This document shows, piece by piece, positions 10,566-21,545 of a DNA stretch of 64,000 nt. Made by a program: the position numbers and the translations under genes. The stretch's first letter is position 1; every line of letters begins with the position of its first letter. The notes under the pieces are model-generated. The model searched no databases. It was given only the letters and a program-made list of their open reading frames with translations, and had not been told where the DNA came from. Origin of the DNA: Charina bottae (lineage: Eukaryota; Chordata; Lepidosauria; Squamata; Charinaidae); NCBI GenBank assembly GCA_023362775.1, contig JALMGJ010000005.1, positions 64,155,463 through 64,219,462 on the forward strand, given 5' to 3'.

Positions 10566-10880
10566 CTACAAATCTACAAATGCAGGTATCTGTGAAACAT
10601 TAGAGGACTGAACCAATCTTTTGGTTGCTTCAGCACTGCTTCTAGTATGCATTAAGTGCATAGTGAAAATATTCTCACCCTGATGTCTGGTAAAACTTCC
10701 TATCATGGAATTCACTGTCTGCTTCCCTCAAGACCTGGAGTCTGGAGTCCACACCTAATTAGGAAAAATTTCAAATGCTTTGGCTTCTGTTACACATGCT
10801 TCATTATGTAGTGGTGACACAGCAATAGAGAATACTTCTTAGAGCCTTTAATCATCAAGTGCTATTTTCCCCCTCTTCTT

Positions 10881-11258
10881 TACTTACAGGCCACTTCTTT
10901 GACAGAATAAATTATGATCAGCCCCTTAGTTTAAATGTAAAATTGAACAGAACTACAGTGCCACAATGCACTGTGTTCTCGCTGTCAGTATTTCCCTTTC
11001 ATTAAAATTGCCTTTGAAATACTTCATCCTCAACCATCTTTGTAACCCAGCAAGGACATCATAATTTTGGAAGTTTTCTCTGTGCAGAAAAGAAATTGTA
11101 ATGCCTCAAAAACCCAGCAATGGTTCTTTTTAAAAGGTATATAAGATTTTATTACTTACAGTAGATAACAGATAAAGAGCAGGAAACACTTTTGAAATAA
11201 GCCTTTGGCTTCATTTAAAAAATAAGAGAGGAAAACAATTGTCCAAGAACCTATGTGC
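10881..11258. other. Unique AT-rich sequence
   Basis: Nothing recognised between the tandem duplication and the CpG-rich hAT insertion. Confidence 0.45.
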
Positions 11259-11266
11259 CTCTAGCG

Positions 11267-11674
11267 CATAGCTTTCCAAACTGTGTGTCGCGACACAGTA
11301 CTGTGTCGCCTGCGAGGCCCAGGTGTGTCGCGTGAAAACCTGGAAGTGCTGAAGGTGCGCCGCCGCCACGCACAGCAGTGGGCCATCAGCGCTTATGGGT
11401 TTTCACGCAGCACACCAGGACACTGCTGCTACTGCCGCTGCGGCGTGCGAAAACCCGAAAGTGCTGCAGCGGCGGTGGCACTCGAAAACCTGAAAGCGAC
11501 GCAGAGGTGGTGCGCAAAAAACCCAGAAGCGCTACCGCTACCACGGCATGCAAAAACCTGGAAGTGCCACCGCCGCCGTGCGCAAAAACCCGAAAGCCCC
11601 GCGGCAGTGGTGCTTCCAGGTTTTCTCGCGCTTCCGTTGGTGTGTCACCAACGGGAAAAGTTTGGAAAGCCCTG
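11267..11674 (+). mobile_element. CpG-rich hAT miniature element, copy 3 (subfamily B)
   Basis: A 408-bp insertion with a perfect 8-bp target duplication, CTCTAGCG at 11259-11266 and 11675-11682. It begins CATAGCTTTCCAAACTGTG and ends AGTTTGGAAAGCCCTG. The interior holds a degenerate minisatellite: AAAACC followed by CGAAAGTGC-like sequence recurs at about 11450, 11485, 11518, 11553 and 11585, every 32-35 bp, with one inverted copy near 11610. CpG dinucleotides are dense in an otherwise AT-rich neighbourhood. No transposase is encoded; open frames of 100-149 codons here are composition artefacts. Confidence 0.92.
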
Positions 11675-11682
11675 CTCTAGCG

Positions 11683-13034
11683 GCTTCAGCCTGCTTCTTT
11701 TAAAGGCACAGTCCTACATGGCAGGGTCCTAATAGTGTCCTCTACTACTACTTCCTCTTCTGGAGCTTGCCTTTGGCACAAAGTGCATTTGTCTCCTACT
11801 TAGCCCTTCTCTGTAAATTCCTCTTTACCTAGTAATAAAAACAGGACAACAGGAAGAGAAGTAGAGGAGAAGGATTGTTCACAAATGTGACAGACAGCCT
11901 CAATTATTATTAGGTGAAAGTCTGGAATTGAAAAGGATGAGCAGCAGAGTGGAGAACAGTGTTTTTGTCATATTTTGGAAAACAGTGGGAATAGCTTTCC
12001 TCTCTTTTGCTAAATTCAACATTCTTCTTAGAGATGTTGCTGAAGTTACTGACTCGAAGTTTTAGTAGCAGCAACCGTGATTTTATAGGCTATAGTTAAA
12101 ACAAGAGAAAGCTAATCAATAAATCTCAGCACGGTCACAAGGGCTCAACAGTTCAAATAAACAGAACGCATGCGCTGGACTGTATAAAAATCAAACCCCC
12201 AAAGTCAGTTTATAAGACCAAGTAATAAAACTCTACAGTGTCACACTTATCTCTGATTTTGAAAAAAAGACCAACCTTCACTCTGCCTATATGAATAAAA
12301 CTACATATCCCTACTACAGAATGTAAGTTGTCACCCAGTGTTTTCTTAATTATTATGGTTAATTTCCAGAAAAGAGAGTGCATTTTACTTAGTGCTCCAA
12401 TCAAACAGTTCTTGCATATTTTTACCATTCATTTTCTATTTCATTAGAATTAACTCCTTCCTTTTTCCCCCCCAACAATGGATCAAACCTTTGGTTTATT
12501 TCTCATGGATGGTATGTAGGTTCCTACACATAAATTCCAATATTAAGTAGTTGAAGATGGCCAAGTCCCCTCATTTTCCTAGTTACAATTCAATCCAATG
12601 GAAAAAGGATACCCTGAGGGAAGTCCTCGAAAGGAATTGAGAAGTGAGGACAGCCAGGGAGTTTGCTGACTGACAGACAAGTATAGCAAAAGATGAAAAG
12701 GACTGTGATCCTGCAAGAAGCTCAAATTTGTATTTTATTTTGTCAAAAATAAGTTAAAAGGAATTCTAACTCTAGAATGGGAAAGAAAACAGAAGTGCAA
12801 TTCCATGGTGCTTCATTCTGTGGGAGAATTGTTTTTTGTATATTGAGGAGACATTGGTGATACATTTTTATGCACCTATTTTACTAAATTCATCAGATTT
12901 AGCTTGGTCTAGCTAACTCTTTCTAAAATACTAGGAGAAAAGTTGTACCTTCTCTCTTGATTACACATATTTCTAGATAGCCAGACTGCCAGTATCCTGT
13001 GAAAGGAGAAAATTTGGAGGTCAGAGTTTGGTAT
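11683..13034. other. Unique AT-rich sequence
   Basis: No gene or repeat family recognised. The 72-codon minus-strand frame at 12210-12428 shows no known motif. Confidence 0.45.
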
Positions 13035-13043
13035 AGTATTGAT

Positions 13044-13275
13044 TTTTTTTTAATCTGTTCAATTGTGTCCGATTCTCAGAGACTGCCTGGACAAGTCCCT
13101 GCAGTTTTCTTGGCAAGGTTTTTCGGAAGTGGTTTGCCATTGCTTTCTTCCTAGGGCTGAGAGAGAGGGACTGGGCCAAGGTCACCCAGCTGGCTTTGTG
13201 CATAAGGTGGGACTAGAACTCACGGTCTCCCGGTTTCTAGCCCAGTGCCTTAACCACTACACCAAACTGGCTCTC
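13044..13275 (-). mobile_element. tRNA/CORE-type SINE with BovB-like tail (family 2)
   Basis: A clean insertion with a 9-bp target duplication, AGTATTGAT at 13035-13043 and 13276-13284, and an A-tail (plus-strand T-run 13044-13051). On the minus strand the head, GAGAGCCAGTTTGGTGTAGT onward, is close to family 1 up to CTCTCTCAGCCC. It then switches to a different tail: GCAATGGCAAACCACTTCCG, AAACTGCAGGGACTTGTCC, and finally GAATCGGACACAATTGAACAG. That last block resembles the BovB 3' end (GAGTCGGACACGACT...GAAC), which suggests mobilisation by BovB. Confidence 0.88.
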
Positions 13276-13511
13276 AGTATTGATTATACATTATCTCTAA
13301 TTATAACCTAACCTGCTATTCTGCCTCTGCATCTGAAGACTGTAAACTATAGCCTATGAGAATGTGTGATATATTAAATTAACTAGTCTGAAAAGGTTTT
13401 AGCCAAGTCCTATTACAGGTAATTCTATCCTAAGATCACCAGTACTCATCTGTTAAAGACCTAAGGATGCTGAGTCAGAATTCAGGACAGGCACAGCTAT
13501 GGATCTCTGTT

Positions 13512-13990
13512 TCTATGTCTATGAAGGTTCTCAGTCATCCAGGTGGAATTGTCTGTAGCTTGAATCATGTCAACTGGATTTCTATTTTCTCAGTGGAAAC
13601 GTTTCGCTCCTTATCCAAGGAGCTTCTTCAGTCTGAGCAAAGTTGGTAAGGGAATCCTAAATATGTTTCTAGGTAGCTGTGTGACCTTACACCTGGGGCT
13701 AGGTCATGGTTATATTGAGATATTATTTTAAGTCCTTTTATCATCTAAAGGATAAAACGTAATTATTTTACTTAATTTTCTTAACAATCCTCCTTTAGAT
13801 GATAAAAGGACTTAAAATAACATCTCAATATAACCATGACCTAGCCCCAGGTGTAAGGTCACACAGCTACCTAGAAACATATTTAGGATTCCCTTACCAA
13901 CTTTGCTCAGACTGAAGAAGCTCCTTGGATAAGGAGCGAAACGTTTCCACTGAGAAAATAGAAATCCAGTTGACATGATTCAAGCTACAG
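13512..13990. mobile_element. Fold-back element, copy 2 (200-bp arms)
   Basis: Arms 13553-13752 and 13791-13990 are reverse complements over 200 bp with a single mismatch seen, around a 38-bp AT-rich spacer. A one-sided tail (TGTCTATGAAGGTTCTCAG...GGTGGAATTGT) lies at the left end. The insertion is flanked by a 13-bp perfect duplication, ATGGATCTCTGTT at 13499-13511 and 13991-14003. It is the longest of three copies and the only one keeping the full arm. The arm includes the sequence CTGAAGAAG, a 7-bp stem and GAAACG (see 13906-13955). No protein is encoded. Near-identical arms mean the inversion is recent. Confidence 0.87.
13906..13955 (+). ncRNA. Hammerhead-ribozyme-like motif in fold-back arm
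   Basis: The right arm contains CTGAAGA (13912-13918), which fits the hammerhead box CUGANGA. A perfect 7-bp stem follows, GCTCCTT (13920-13926) with AAGGAGC (13931-13937), loop GGAT, then the box GAAA (13938-13941) and CGTTTCC. CTCAG at 13906-13910 can pair with CTGAG at 13949-13953 as stem I. Stem III would be only the self-complementary ACGT, so activity would need a dimer. One extra A (13919) lies between the first box and the stem, which departs from the canonical core. The mirror copy is on the minus strand at about 13588-13637. Minimal hammerheads are known from Penelope-like retroelements; the link here is inference. Confidence 0.35.
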
Positions 13991-14003
13991 ATGGATCTCT
14001 GTT

Positions 14004-15167
14004 CTTCCAAAAACTCAGCCCTGCAGCCAGGAACTAGATAATAGCAAAAACTCAGTGATACAGTCCTTTGCTGTATTCTACACACAAAGAAGTCACATAC
14101 TGTATATACAGAGAGACAATTTGCCCGTGGAAGAACATCTAAATATCTATAAATGATATTACATTATTTTATGCAATAGGCTTACTGTATACACTGCTCC
14201 AATCATAATTGACTCAGCGGCTTACAGAGCTGCAACTAGCATTAAGGTTAAAATAATATAAAAACACCTCCAGAGCAGCAATCACAACAACATCCCCAAC
14301 ACCAAGGACTATCCCACACAAAGAAACACTCAGCCTCAGGAGAGAACAAGACAAATACCATCCTACAGATTCCAAAGGCCTGTGAAAAAGCCTGGTCTTA
14401 ACAGCTTTGCAAAAGGCCAGAGAGTCAGAGCCTGTCTAATGTCAGGGGGAATGCTGATCCAGAGAAGGAGGCAGCGGTGGGAAAGGCCTGATGCCGAGGT
14501 CCCTGCAGATGTCTGCTGGAGGGTGGTAATAGGAGCTGATGCACACACACACACACAGGGCCAAAAGATCAACCATATTGTTATTTATTCCTGTCTACAG
14601 TAACATGGTGATGTAGTCTGAGTGCATGTACAAGTGAGTGCAAATATAATAACAAAGAAATGGTCTATTTATAAATAAGGGCAGAAGTGAAGTCTTTAAA
14701 AAATCTTCACAGGTCTTGAAAATGGACAACTTGCCTCCTCCCTTGTCCCCCCACCTGCTTTGTGTCAGCTTTGGAATACTAATAGTTTTCCTTTGCTAGC
14801 CTAGCCACTTACTCTAACAAAAGGGGAAAAGAAACAGACAACCTTCCCTTTACTCCTCACTCCATCTCTCTCTAGCTCCAGCATATGAACCACCTTTGTG
14901 TTGCACTTCAATGGTATTAAGTCCAAGGCTACCTCTTCCAGCACTGTTTTGGGTTTTTTATTTCTCCCTCTGCCGCAGGTGTCCCCCGGGTCCTTTCTGC
15001 TTCTCAGCCATGGGTCATCTGGGCTCTGGGTGTTCCAGCTGCCTGTGATAATTGAGCCTCACCCTGGCATTTTTAAGGATCTGCTGATGTCCAGGGGCAG
15101 CCTCATCTTACCCAGGCCCTAATAAATAAAGAATAAAGAATAGAGCAGTATATATAATATATTAATG
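14004..15167. other. Mostly unrecognised sequence
   Basis: Apart from a weak L2 remnant at 14385-14500 and a short (CA)n at about 14542-14557, nothing was recognised. A more GC-balanced patch at 14880-15120 carries a 74-codon frame without known motifs. Confidence 0.4.
14385..14500 (-). mobile_element. L2/CR1-type LINE remnant
   Basis: The minus-strand frame reads LWISIPPDIRQALTLWPFAK followed by LLRPGFF. It corresponds to the motif ALWN(I)LPPEIR.APTL..F...LKTWL near the C-terminus of squamate L2 ORF2, seen better preserved at 56424-56960. Confidence 0.6.
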
Positions 15168-16926
15168 ATCTCAATTCGAATTCAGGGTAACACATTTAAC
15201 ATCACAGTGATCCAAATATACGCCCCGACCACAGATGCTGAAGAAGCAGAAGTAGATCAGTTCTATGAGGATCTGCAGCACCTACTGGATAATACATCAA
15301 AAAGAGATGTTATTTTCATTACAGGAGACTGGAATGCTAAGGTGGGTAGTCAGATGACACCTGGAATTACAGGCAAGCATGGTCTGGGAGAACAAAATGA
15401 AGCGGGACATAGGCTGATAGAATTTTGCCAAGACAATTCACTGTGCATTACAAACACTCTCTTCCAGCAACCTAAAAGACGACTTTATACATGGACTTCA
15501 CCAGATGGTTGACACCAAAATCAGATTGACTACATCCTTTGTAGCCAAAGGTGGCGGACATCTATACAGTCAGTAAAAACAAGACCTGGAGCTGACTGTA
15601 GTTCAAATCACGAACTTCTTATTGCACAATTTAGAATCAGACTAAAGAGAATAGGGAAGACCCACAGATCAGTTAGATATGAGCTCACTAATATTCCTAA
15701 GGAATATGCAGTGGAGGTGAAGAATAGATTTAAGGGACTAGTTTTAGTAGATAGGGTCCCAGAAGAACTATGAACAGAAGTTTGCAACATTGTTCAGGAG
15801 GCGGCAACAAAAAAATGTCCCAAAGAAAAAGAAAACCAAGAAGGCAAGATGGCTGTCTGCTGAGACAATGGAAGTAGCCCAAGAAAGAAGGAAAGCAAAA
15901 GGCAACAGTGAAAGGGGGAGATAGGCCCAATTAAATGCAAAATTCCAGAGGTTAGCCAGAAGAGATAATGAATTATTTTTAAACAAACAATGCGCAGAAG
16001 TGGAAGAAGTTAATAGAATAGGAAGGACAAGAGACCTTTTCTAGAAAATTAGAAACATCGGTGGTAAATTCCAGGCAAAAATGAGTATGATCAAAAACAA
16101 AGATGTCAAGGACCTAACAGAAGCAGAAGAGATCAAGAAAAGGTGGCAAGAATATACAGAAGATCTGTATAGGAAGGATAATAATATCGGGGATAGCTTT
16201 GATGGTGTGGTCAGTGAGTTAGAGCCAGACATCCTGAAGAGTGAGGTTGAATGGGCCTTAAGAAGAATTGCTAATAACAAGGCAGCAGGAGATGACGGTA
16301 TCCCAGCTGAACTGTTTAAAATCTTGCAAGATGATGCTGTCAAGGTGATGCATGCCATATGCCAGCAAAATTGGAAAACACAAGAATGGCCATCAGATTG
16401 GAAAAAAATCAACTTATATCCCCATACCAAAAAAGGGAACACTAAAGAATGTTCAAACTATCGAACAGTGGCACTTATTTCACATGCCAGTAAGGTAATG
16501 CTCAAGATCTTGCAAGGTAGACTCCAGCAATTCATGGAGTGAGAATTGCCAGATGTACAAGCTGGGTTTAGAAAAGGCAGAGGAACTAGGGATGAAATTG
16601 CCAATATCCGCTGGATAATGGAGAAAGCCAGGGAGTTTCAGAAAAACACCTATTTCTGAACTGCTCACTTGGGGGATTAATATTAAAAGCAAAACTGAAG
16701 TACTTTGGCCACATAATGAGAAGACAAGGTACCCTGGAGAAGATGCTGATGCTAGGGAAAGTGGAAGGCAAAAGGAAGAGGGGCCGACCAAGGGCAAGAT
16801 GGATGGATGATATTCTGGAGTGACGGACTCAACTGTGGGGGAGCTGGGGGTGGCGACGGCTGACAGGAAGCTCTGGCGTGGGCTGGTCCATGAAGTCATG
16901 AAGAGTCGGAAGCGACTGAACGAATA
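15168..16926 (+). mobile_element. BovB (RTE) LINE with RT core deleted
   Basis: The first frame (to 15510) encodes the apurinic-type endonuclease domain, with ITVIQIYAPTTDAEEAEVDQ, FITGDWNAKVGSQ, LYTWTSPDG and, after a stop, NQIDYILCSQRW and NHELLIA. A decayed linker follows. The frame at 16081-16542 is the start of the RT domain (DGIPAELFKILQDDAVKVMH, KKGNTKECSNYRTVALISHA), continuing to QAGFRKGRGTRDEIANIRWI. At about 16655 the sequence jumps directly to the C-terminal region (KLKYFGHIMRR-like, RKRGRPRARWMDD). The RT palm with its YADD motif is therefore missing. It is 5' truncated at about 15168 and ends with the BovB 3' terminus at about 16926. Multiple stops make it inactive. Confidence 0.93.
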
Positions 16927-16930
16927 AACA

Positions 16931-19322
16931 ACGAACAAGCAGGCAAGAGGACTAACATTTACTGCCAGGACCACAAGTTATGGTGAGCAGCATATCCTGG
17001 TGGGAGTCCTGCCTGGAGCTTGGAGCTTTGCTGGGAGCTCAGTAGCAATGAAAAGAAGAATAACCACACTGAAACAGCACCTTATCCCAACTAGAGTAAG
17101 AATGTTGGGAAGGAGGCGAATGTTGTCTGCCACTTTACAGACTTAGAGGCTTTTGCTTGAACTAAGTATTAAAGGACTGAGTATTAAAGACATATTTACA
17201 TGGCAACATCACCTTGCAATTCCTAGATGGGTCTGTTGTTGGGGAAGGTGTGTACTGCAATAAAGCTACGCTGTTGTGTGTGCAGTCCTTGGAGAGCAAA
17301 GAACTCTCACAAGTGACAACCAACATTTTAAATTCCACCCTGAAGCATACTGGTAACTGTGCCGCCTTTTATATTTCTGTCTCTCTATCTGCCCAGGATT
17401 TCAACCTTATGCCTCTTCTTCCCAATCTTTCAGATTAATGGGCCTTTAGCCATTCTTTCCCAGTCTTGAGCTTGGAAAGCACCTGCTCGGAGCATTAGTT
17501 TCTACCTTGCCAGTGTCAGCCCTCGCACTTTCAGTGCCAAGTCAAAGTATTTTTGCTGCTTAAAGTAGAGTCAAAATTGCTTTCTTCTTCACTAGAATCA
17601 ACACTGAACAATTCTAGAAGCAACATTTAGAAATTAAATGTATTTAGATTCATGGCCCACTCTGCTAAAAATGCTGTAGAAGCCATTGTTATGGTCATGC
17701 AGCTTCTCTCTCATTTGCCATACAGACTGTGCATGTCTCAGATGATGAGGAGGCAAATTAACATTCCCACTAACACATTTCACTGTTGTACCACTTTACC
17801 TTACCACAGATATCTATTTTATACGAAAGAGACCATAATTTTGTTGTTCTTCTCATGCAGCCAACCTAATTGACACCAGTGTGCAGTTAATAGCTGATAT
17901 TATGTCACTGAAGAGGGTATATTGTGCTTAATACCATACATCCAGCAGAGATTCACAAGATTATGAATAATCCAATCTCGTCCCAGACATGAAATTAATC
18001 AAAACTGGCCAAAGATGTTGATAAGAAAGGAAGCTTGTTTGGAATTGAACATTGCCAAGTACAGGACAGATGCTAAACTTGGGTGAAATCAGAACATATT
18101 CCCCATATTCAGAGTGTATAAAATAATGTAATTTCTGACAATTAATGATTGTTGCTCCCATATACAGTAGTCATGTCTGATACCTCATCCATAATATTGA
18201 AATGAAAATATTTAATTAGATGGGTAGGATATATAATTATTCCCACTTGGATTGCTAGATTTCAGAATCTGATCCAAAGTTTCAATATTTCCTTTGCAGG
18301 CTCTCTGACAGTGGATATTAGGGTTGGAGGGTTGGCTTCTGCATTGCTTAGTGATGTGCTAAATTTATTATCTCAGTCCTCTGCCTGTGTAATGGGCTAT
18401 CTTCTCATCTTCTGACTCCTTTATTGTTTAACTGGTAAGATTTTGTTTTTCTTTTTATATATGATTGCTCTTGCGGTGATAAATTATGGGTCCAAAATTG
18501 AAAATACAGAAAAAAATAGAAATAATCCCCTTCTCCTGTGAAAGGGGAAGGATCTTGGAACTGAAGAACAGCCAGAAACAGAACTTACTCCTGAGGTACA
18601 AGAGAATATACCAGAGAGAGTTACACAGAAAGTTAGATATGTGGAGTTGCTTATCTCTTTAAAAGTTCTTTCTCATGATTAACAGTTTTTTAAAGAAACC
18701 ACAGGGGATATGGTAAAACGACTTTTTGAAATAGACTTGATTCTTTCAATCAGAAAATGACAGAATTAAAGCCTTAGGGATTGATTCACATGAAGAGAGA
18801 ATCACCTGGCTTGAGAATTCTGATAAACAATTTTATAAATAAAGATGTTCAAATGGAGGAACCCTCTTTTGTAGAAATATTTTATAATATTTAAACTTTC
18901 CTTATAATACTGAGCAACTTCAGTCTGCAGCAGATTTTATCCAGACCTTGTAAGTGCAGCCAGAATACAAGGTTAAAACTAAAACTGCTCCATTCATTAC
19001 AAAATCTAGTCTTACTGTGGACAGATTTTAAAGATCTACAACATGGGATCATATTCCGAATTTATCTTGGCAAGTAGGATCTTTTGAAAGAAATTGTGAT
19101 GTTTCCAGATCAGCAATACAAAAGGAAACTAAACTATTTTTTTCTAGTGATATTTTCTATATCCCTGGATCATATGGGGGGGGGGAGGTGATCCAGAGAC
19201 TGCAGTAAAGTTTATTGATCTTGGATCATTTGAGTAAAGAATCTTTTTAATATTTAATATCTTAAAAAATAGGAATGTGGACCAGCTTGGCTTGTGGAAA
19301 GATGTATAGTTCCTGTACTGTA
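16931..19322. other. Unique AT-rich sequence
   Basis: No gene recognised. The part from about 18540 to 19140 has the look of a decayed coding repeat (faint L1 ORF1-like phrases) but is too weak to call. The remainder appears single-copy within the window. Confidence 0.4.
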
Positions 19323-19323
19323 T

Positions 19324-19399
<76 letters not shown>

Positions 19400-19443
19400 C
19401 CTCCCTCCCTCCCTCCCTCCCTCCCTCCCTCCCTCCCTCCCCC
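19323..19443. repeat. Compound (CTTT)n-(CCCT)n polypyrimidine tract
   Basis: About 68 bp of CTTT units pass without a break into about 52 bp of CCCT units, giving some 120 bp of pure pyrimidine on the plus strand. Open frames made of KERKKE or PPSLPP repeats across it are artefacts. Confidence 0.97.
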
Positions 19444-20985
19444 CTTCTTTCCCTCGTCCTTTCACTTTTCACTTTTCTTTTTTCTCTTTTTTTCACATTT
19501 TTTTCTTTGTGGTTCTGTACACTGAAGCTTTACTTTACAACTATATTATCTGGGACAGATTTAATTATTAAATATGCTCTGGTTGGGTTTAGGTTGAATC
19601 TTGGAAAAGTTCATCATGTCTCAGTCCCATTGAAATAAATCTAAAAGTTAACCACTAGTTGAAATTAATGGTATTTAGTCATTAATTAATAAAACATAAT
19701 AATACAATCCTATGGATATCTATGTAGAAATTGATTAGTAAATAGATTAGGTAAATGCATAACAGATTGCAGCCTAAAGCATGACTAACTTTATTTGGAG
19801 CCAATACATCATTCATTATGGCAAACTAGAAAAAGTCCATTTCCTAGTAATTCCTCAAACCTTCAATATTTTTCCTATTATCATTTTATTTTTATTTTTC
19901 TCCACAACAGAAGTACCTGTGGCTATATCAGTCAGACTGATATTTTTAGATATACTAGAACTCCTTAAAATGTACAAAACCAATAGATTAGCTTTGGTGT
20001 CATATAATTCTTAAATTCTTCTTGCCGATGAAATCTCATTAAAAAAGGGGGTTGGAGAATTTTCTGTGGGGGAAAAAATAAAATGATATTTTATTGTACT
20101 TTCCATGGCAATTTGTAAATAAATATACCTTGGAAGTTGTAATTAACATTTTTATTAGATAAATGACTCATGCTTGGTAAATTACCATGTATAAATATTC
20201 CATTAATATGCAACACAAACTTATCATAGTTCACAGCCATCAGCAGTGCAAACATATGTTCAGACACAGTGCCTCAGTGTATCCATATTTGAGGACTCCT
20301 TGGCAAACATATTGATGATTTAAGGATCTTAGAATTGCAAGGGGAAAGCAAATCTTTCAAGTGGGTTCAATGTGATAGCAGGGTGAATTTGTTTATGCTG
20401 GAAAGAGGAAAGATCCATCATTGCCAAAGTGTTTTATCCAAAGCTGAGTTTTACATACTAGTCGCTTGCCTGACATTCTTACCATGCCATACAATAATCA
20501 GAAAGGAGGAATATTTACTTAGCATTACTAAAAGAGGAGTAAGATTGACTTGGCTCCGAAGTAAGATTTTAATCATTTCCATCACAGGATATTTAACTGG
20601 GTAAGAGTAAAAAATAAAGGCTGGCTACAAAAGTACATCTAGATTTAAAAAGAAACAAACACTCTGGTAAGAAGAACAAAACTGGTAGAGAACATATGAT
20701 TAAAATTTGTCACCTAGAATAAATACCCTTGCTCAGATGTCCGGTTATAACGTTCTGTTTTTCTTTCAGCAAAGCAACATAAAGCTGGTTAGAAATTAGA
20801 AAACATTCAGAGAAATGAACCTGCAGGTATAAGAGAAGTTTCTGCTCCCCAACTTGTATTAGTTAAAATACCTTGGAGGAATGAGTCATGTAATTACAGG
20901 CTTATGCACACTTATCAGAGTACTTCATCTCATTGAACAGAGAGGTCCACAATCATTAATCCTCTATCACCTCATATATGCCATC
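19444..20985. other. Unique AT-rich sequence
   Basis: No gene or repeat family recognised. Frames at 19781-20014 and 20335-20604 (77 and 89 codons) show no known motif. Confidence 0.45.
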
Positions 20986-20987
20986 TA

Positions 20988-21141
20988 TCATCCATCCATC
21001 CATCCATCCATCCATCCAAAACCCAACCAGAGCATATTTAATAATTAAATCTGTCCCAGATAATATAGACCATCTATCTCCATCATCTATCTCCATCATC
21101 TCTATCATCTACCTACCTACCTACCTACCTACCTACCTACC
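20988..21141. repeat. (ATCC)n and (CTAC)n microsatellites
   Basis: ATCC units occupy 20988-21017. Imperfect CATCTAT units lie between about 21070 and 21108, and perfect CTAC units run to about 21141. All are related tetranucleotides, probably derived from one another. Confidence 0.9.
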
Positions 21142-21164
21142 ATGTATCTATCTACTTCAACTTT

Positions 21165-21545
21165 GGTGCTGCCTGACTCCAGGCTCACTCAGGGCAGCTC
21201 AAAATATAAAAACAACACAAATATAACAAAATAAATAGAAATACAACAACAAAAACAGCAATAATAATAATAATAATTTATTAATAATAATTTATTAAAC
21301 TTGTATGCTGCTGACTCTCAATGACTTTGGGCACCTCACAACAATCAAACAAAGAAATTACAATAAAATCAATAGGGAAAATAAAATGGCAAATCCAGAC
21401 AACTACACCAGAACATCTAACAAGGGGGCTGCATCCACCCTACCCCAGGCCTGGGAGAACAGCCGGATGTTTAAAGCCTTCAAGAATGCCAAAGGATGGG
21501 AGCTGTCTGGGATCTCAGGGGGGACCTCATTGTAGAGGTCAGGTG
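21165..21545 (-). mobile_element. L2/CR1-type LINE 3' fragment
   Basis: The minus strand encodes NEVPPEIPDS...LAFLKAL near 21440-21535, the equivalent of the LPPEIR...F.KALKTWL motif of L2. The 3' side shows the typical tail context (GCTGCCTGACTCCAGGCTC, AAATAAAT and AAT repeats at about 21262-21282). Confidence 0.65.

Larger units (their letters stand above)
9675..10880. repeat. 604-bp perfect tandem duplication
   Basis: The block starting TCAAGTCATGGTGATCACTG at 9675 starts again at 10279, and the two copies run in parallel to CTTCTT at 10276 and 10880, an offset of 604 bp. I saw no difference between copies on reading through them. Each copy contains one SINE in the minus orientation. Identity this high means either a very recent duplication or an assembly artefact. 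Confidence 0.93.

Noticed and set aside
11283..11732. 149-codon plus-strand frame
   Set aside because: Runs through the hAT termini and minisatellite of copy 3, so it is a composition artefact.
16480..16974. Minus-strand frame of 164 codons
   Set aside because: Shadow of BovB coding on the plus strand; the same antisense peptide recurs opposite the other BovB copies (36522-36933, 38393-38804).
18540..19140. Possible L1 ORF1-like remnant on the plus strand
   Set aside because: Phrases such as RITWLEN and MMFPDQQ hint at L1 ORF1, but the sequence is full of stops and no continuous block could be matched.
20988..21141. CRISPR-like array
   Set aside because: Tetranucleotide microsatellites with no spacer structure, in a vertebrate genome.
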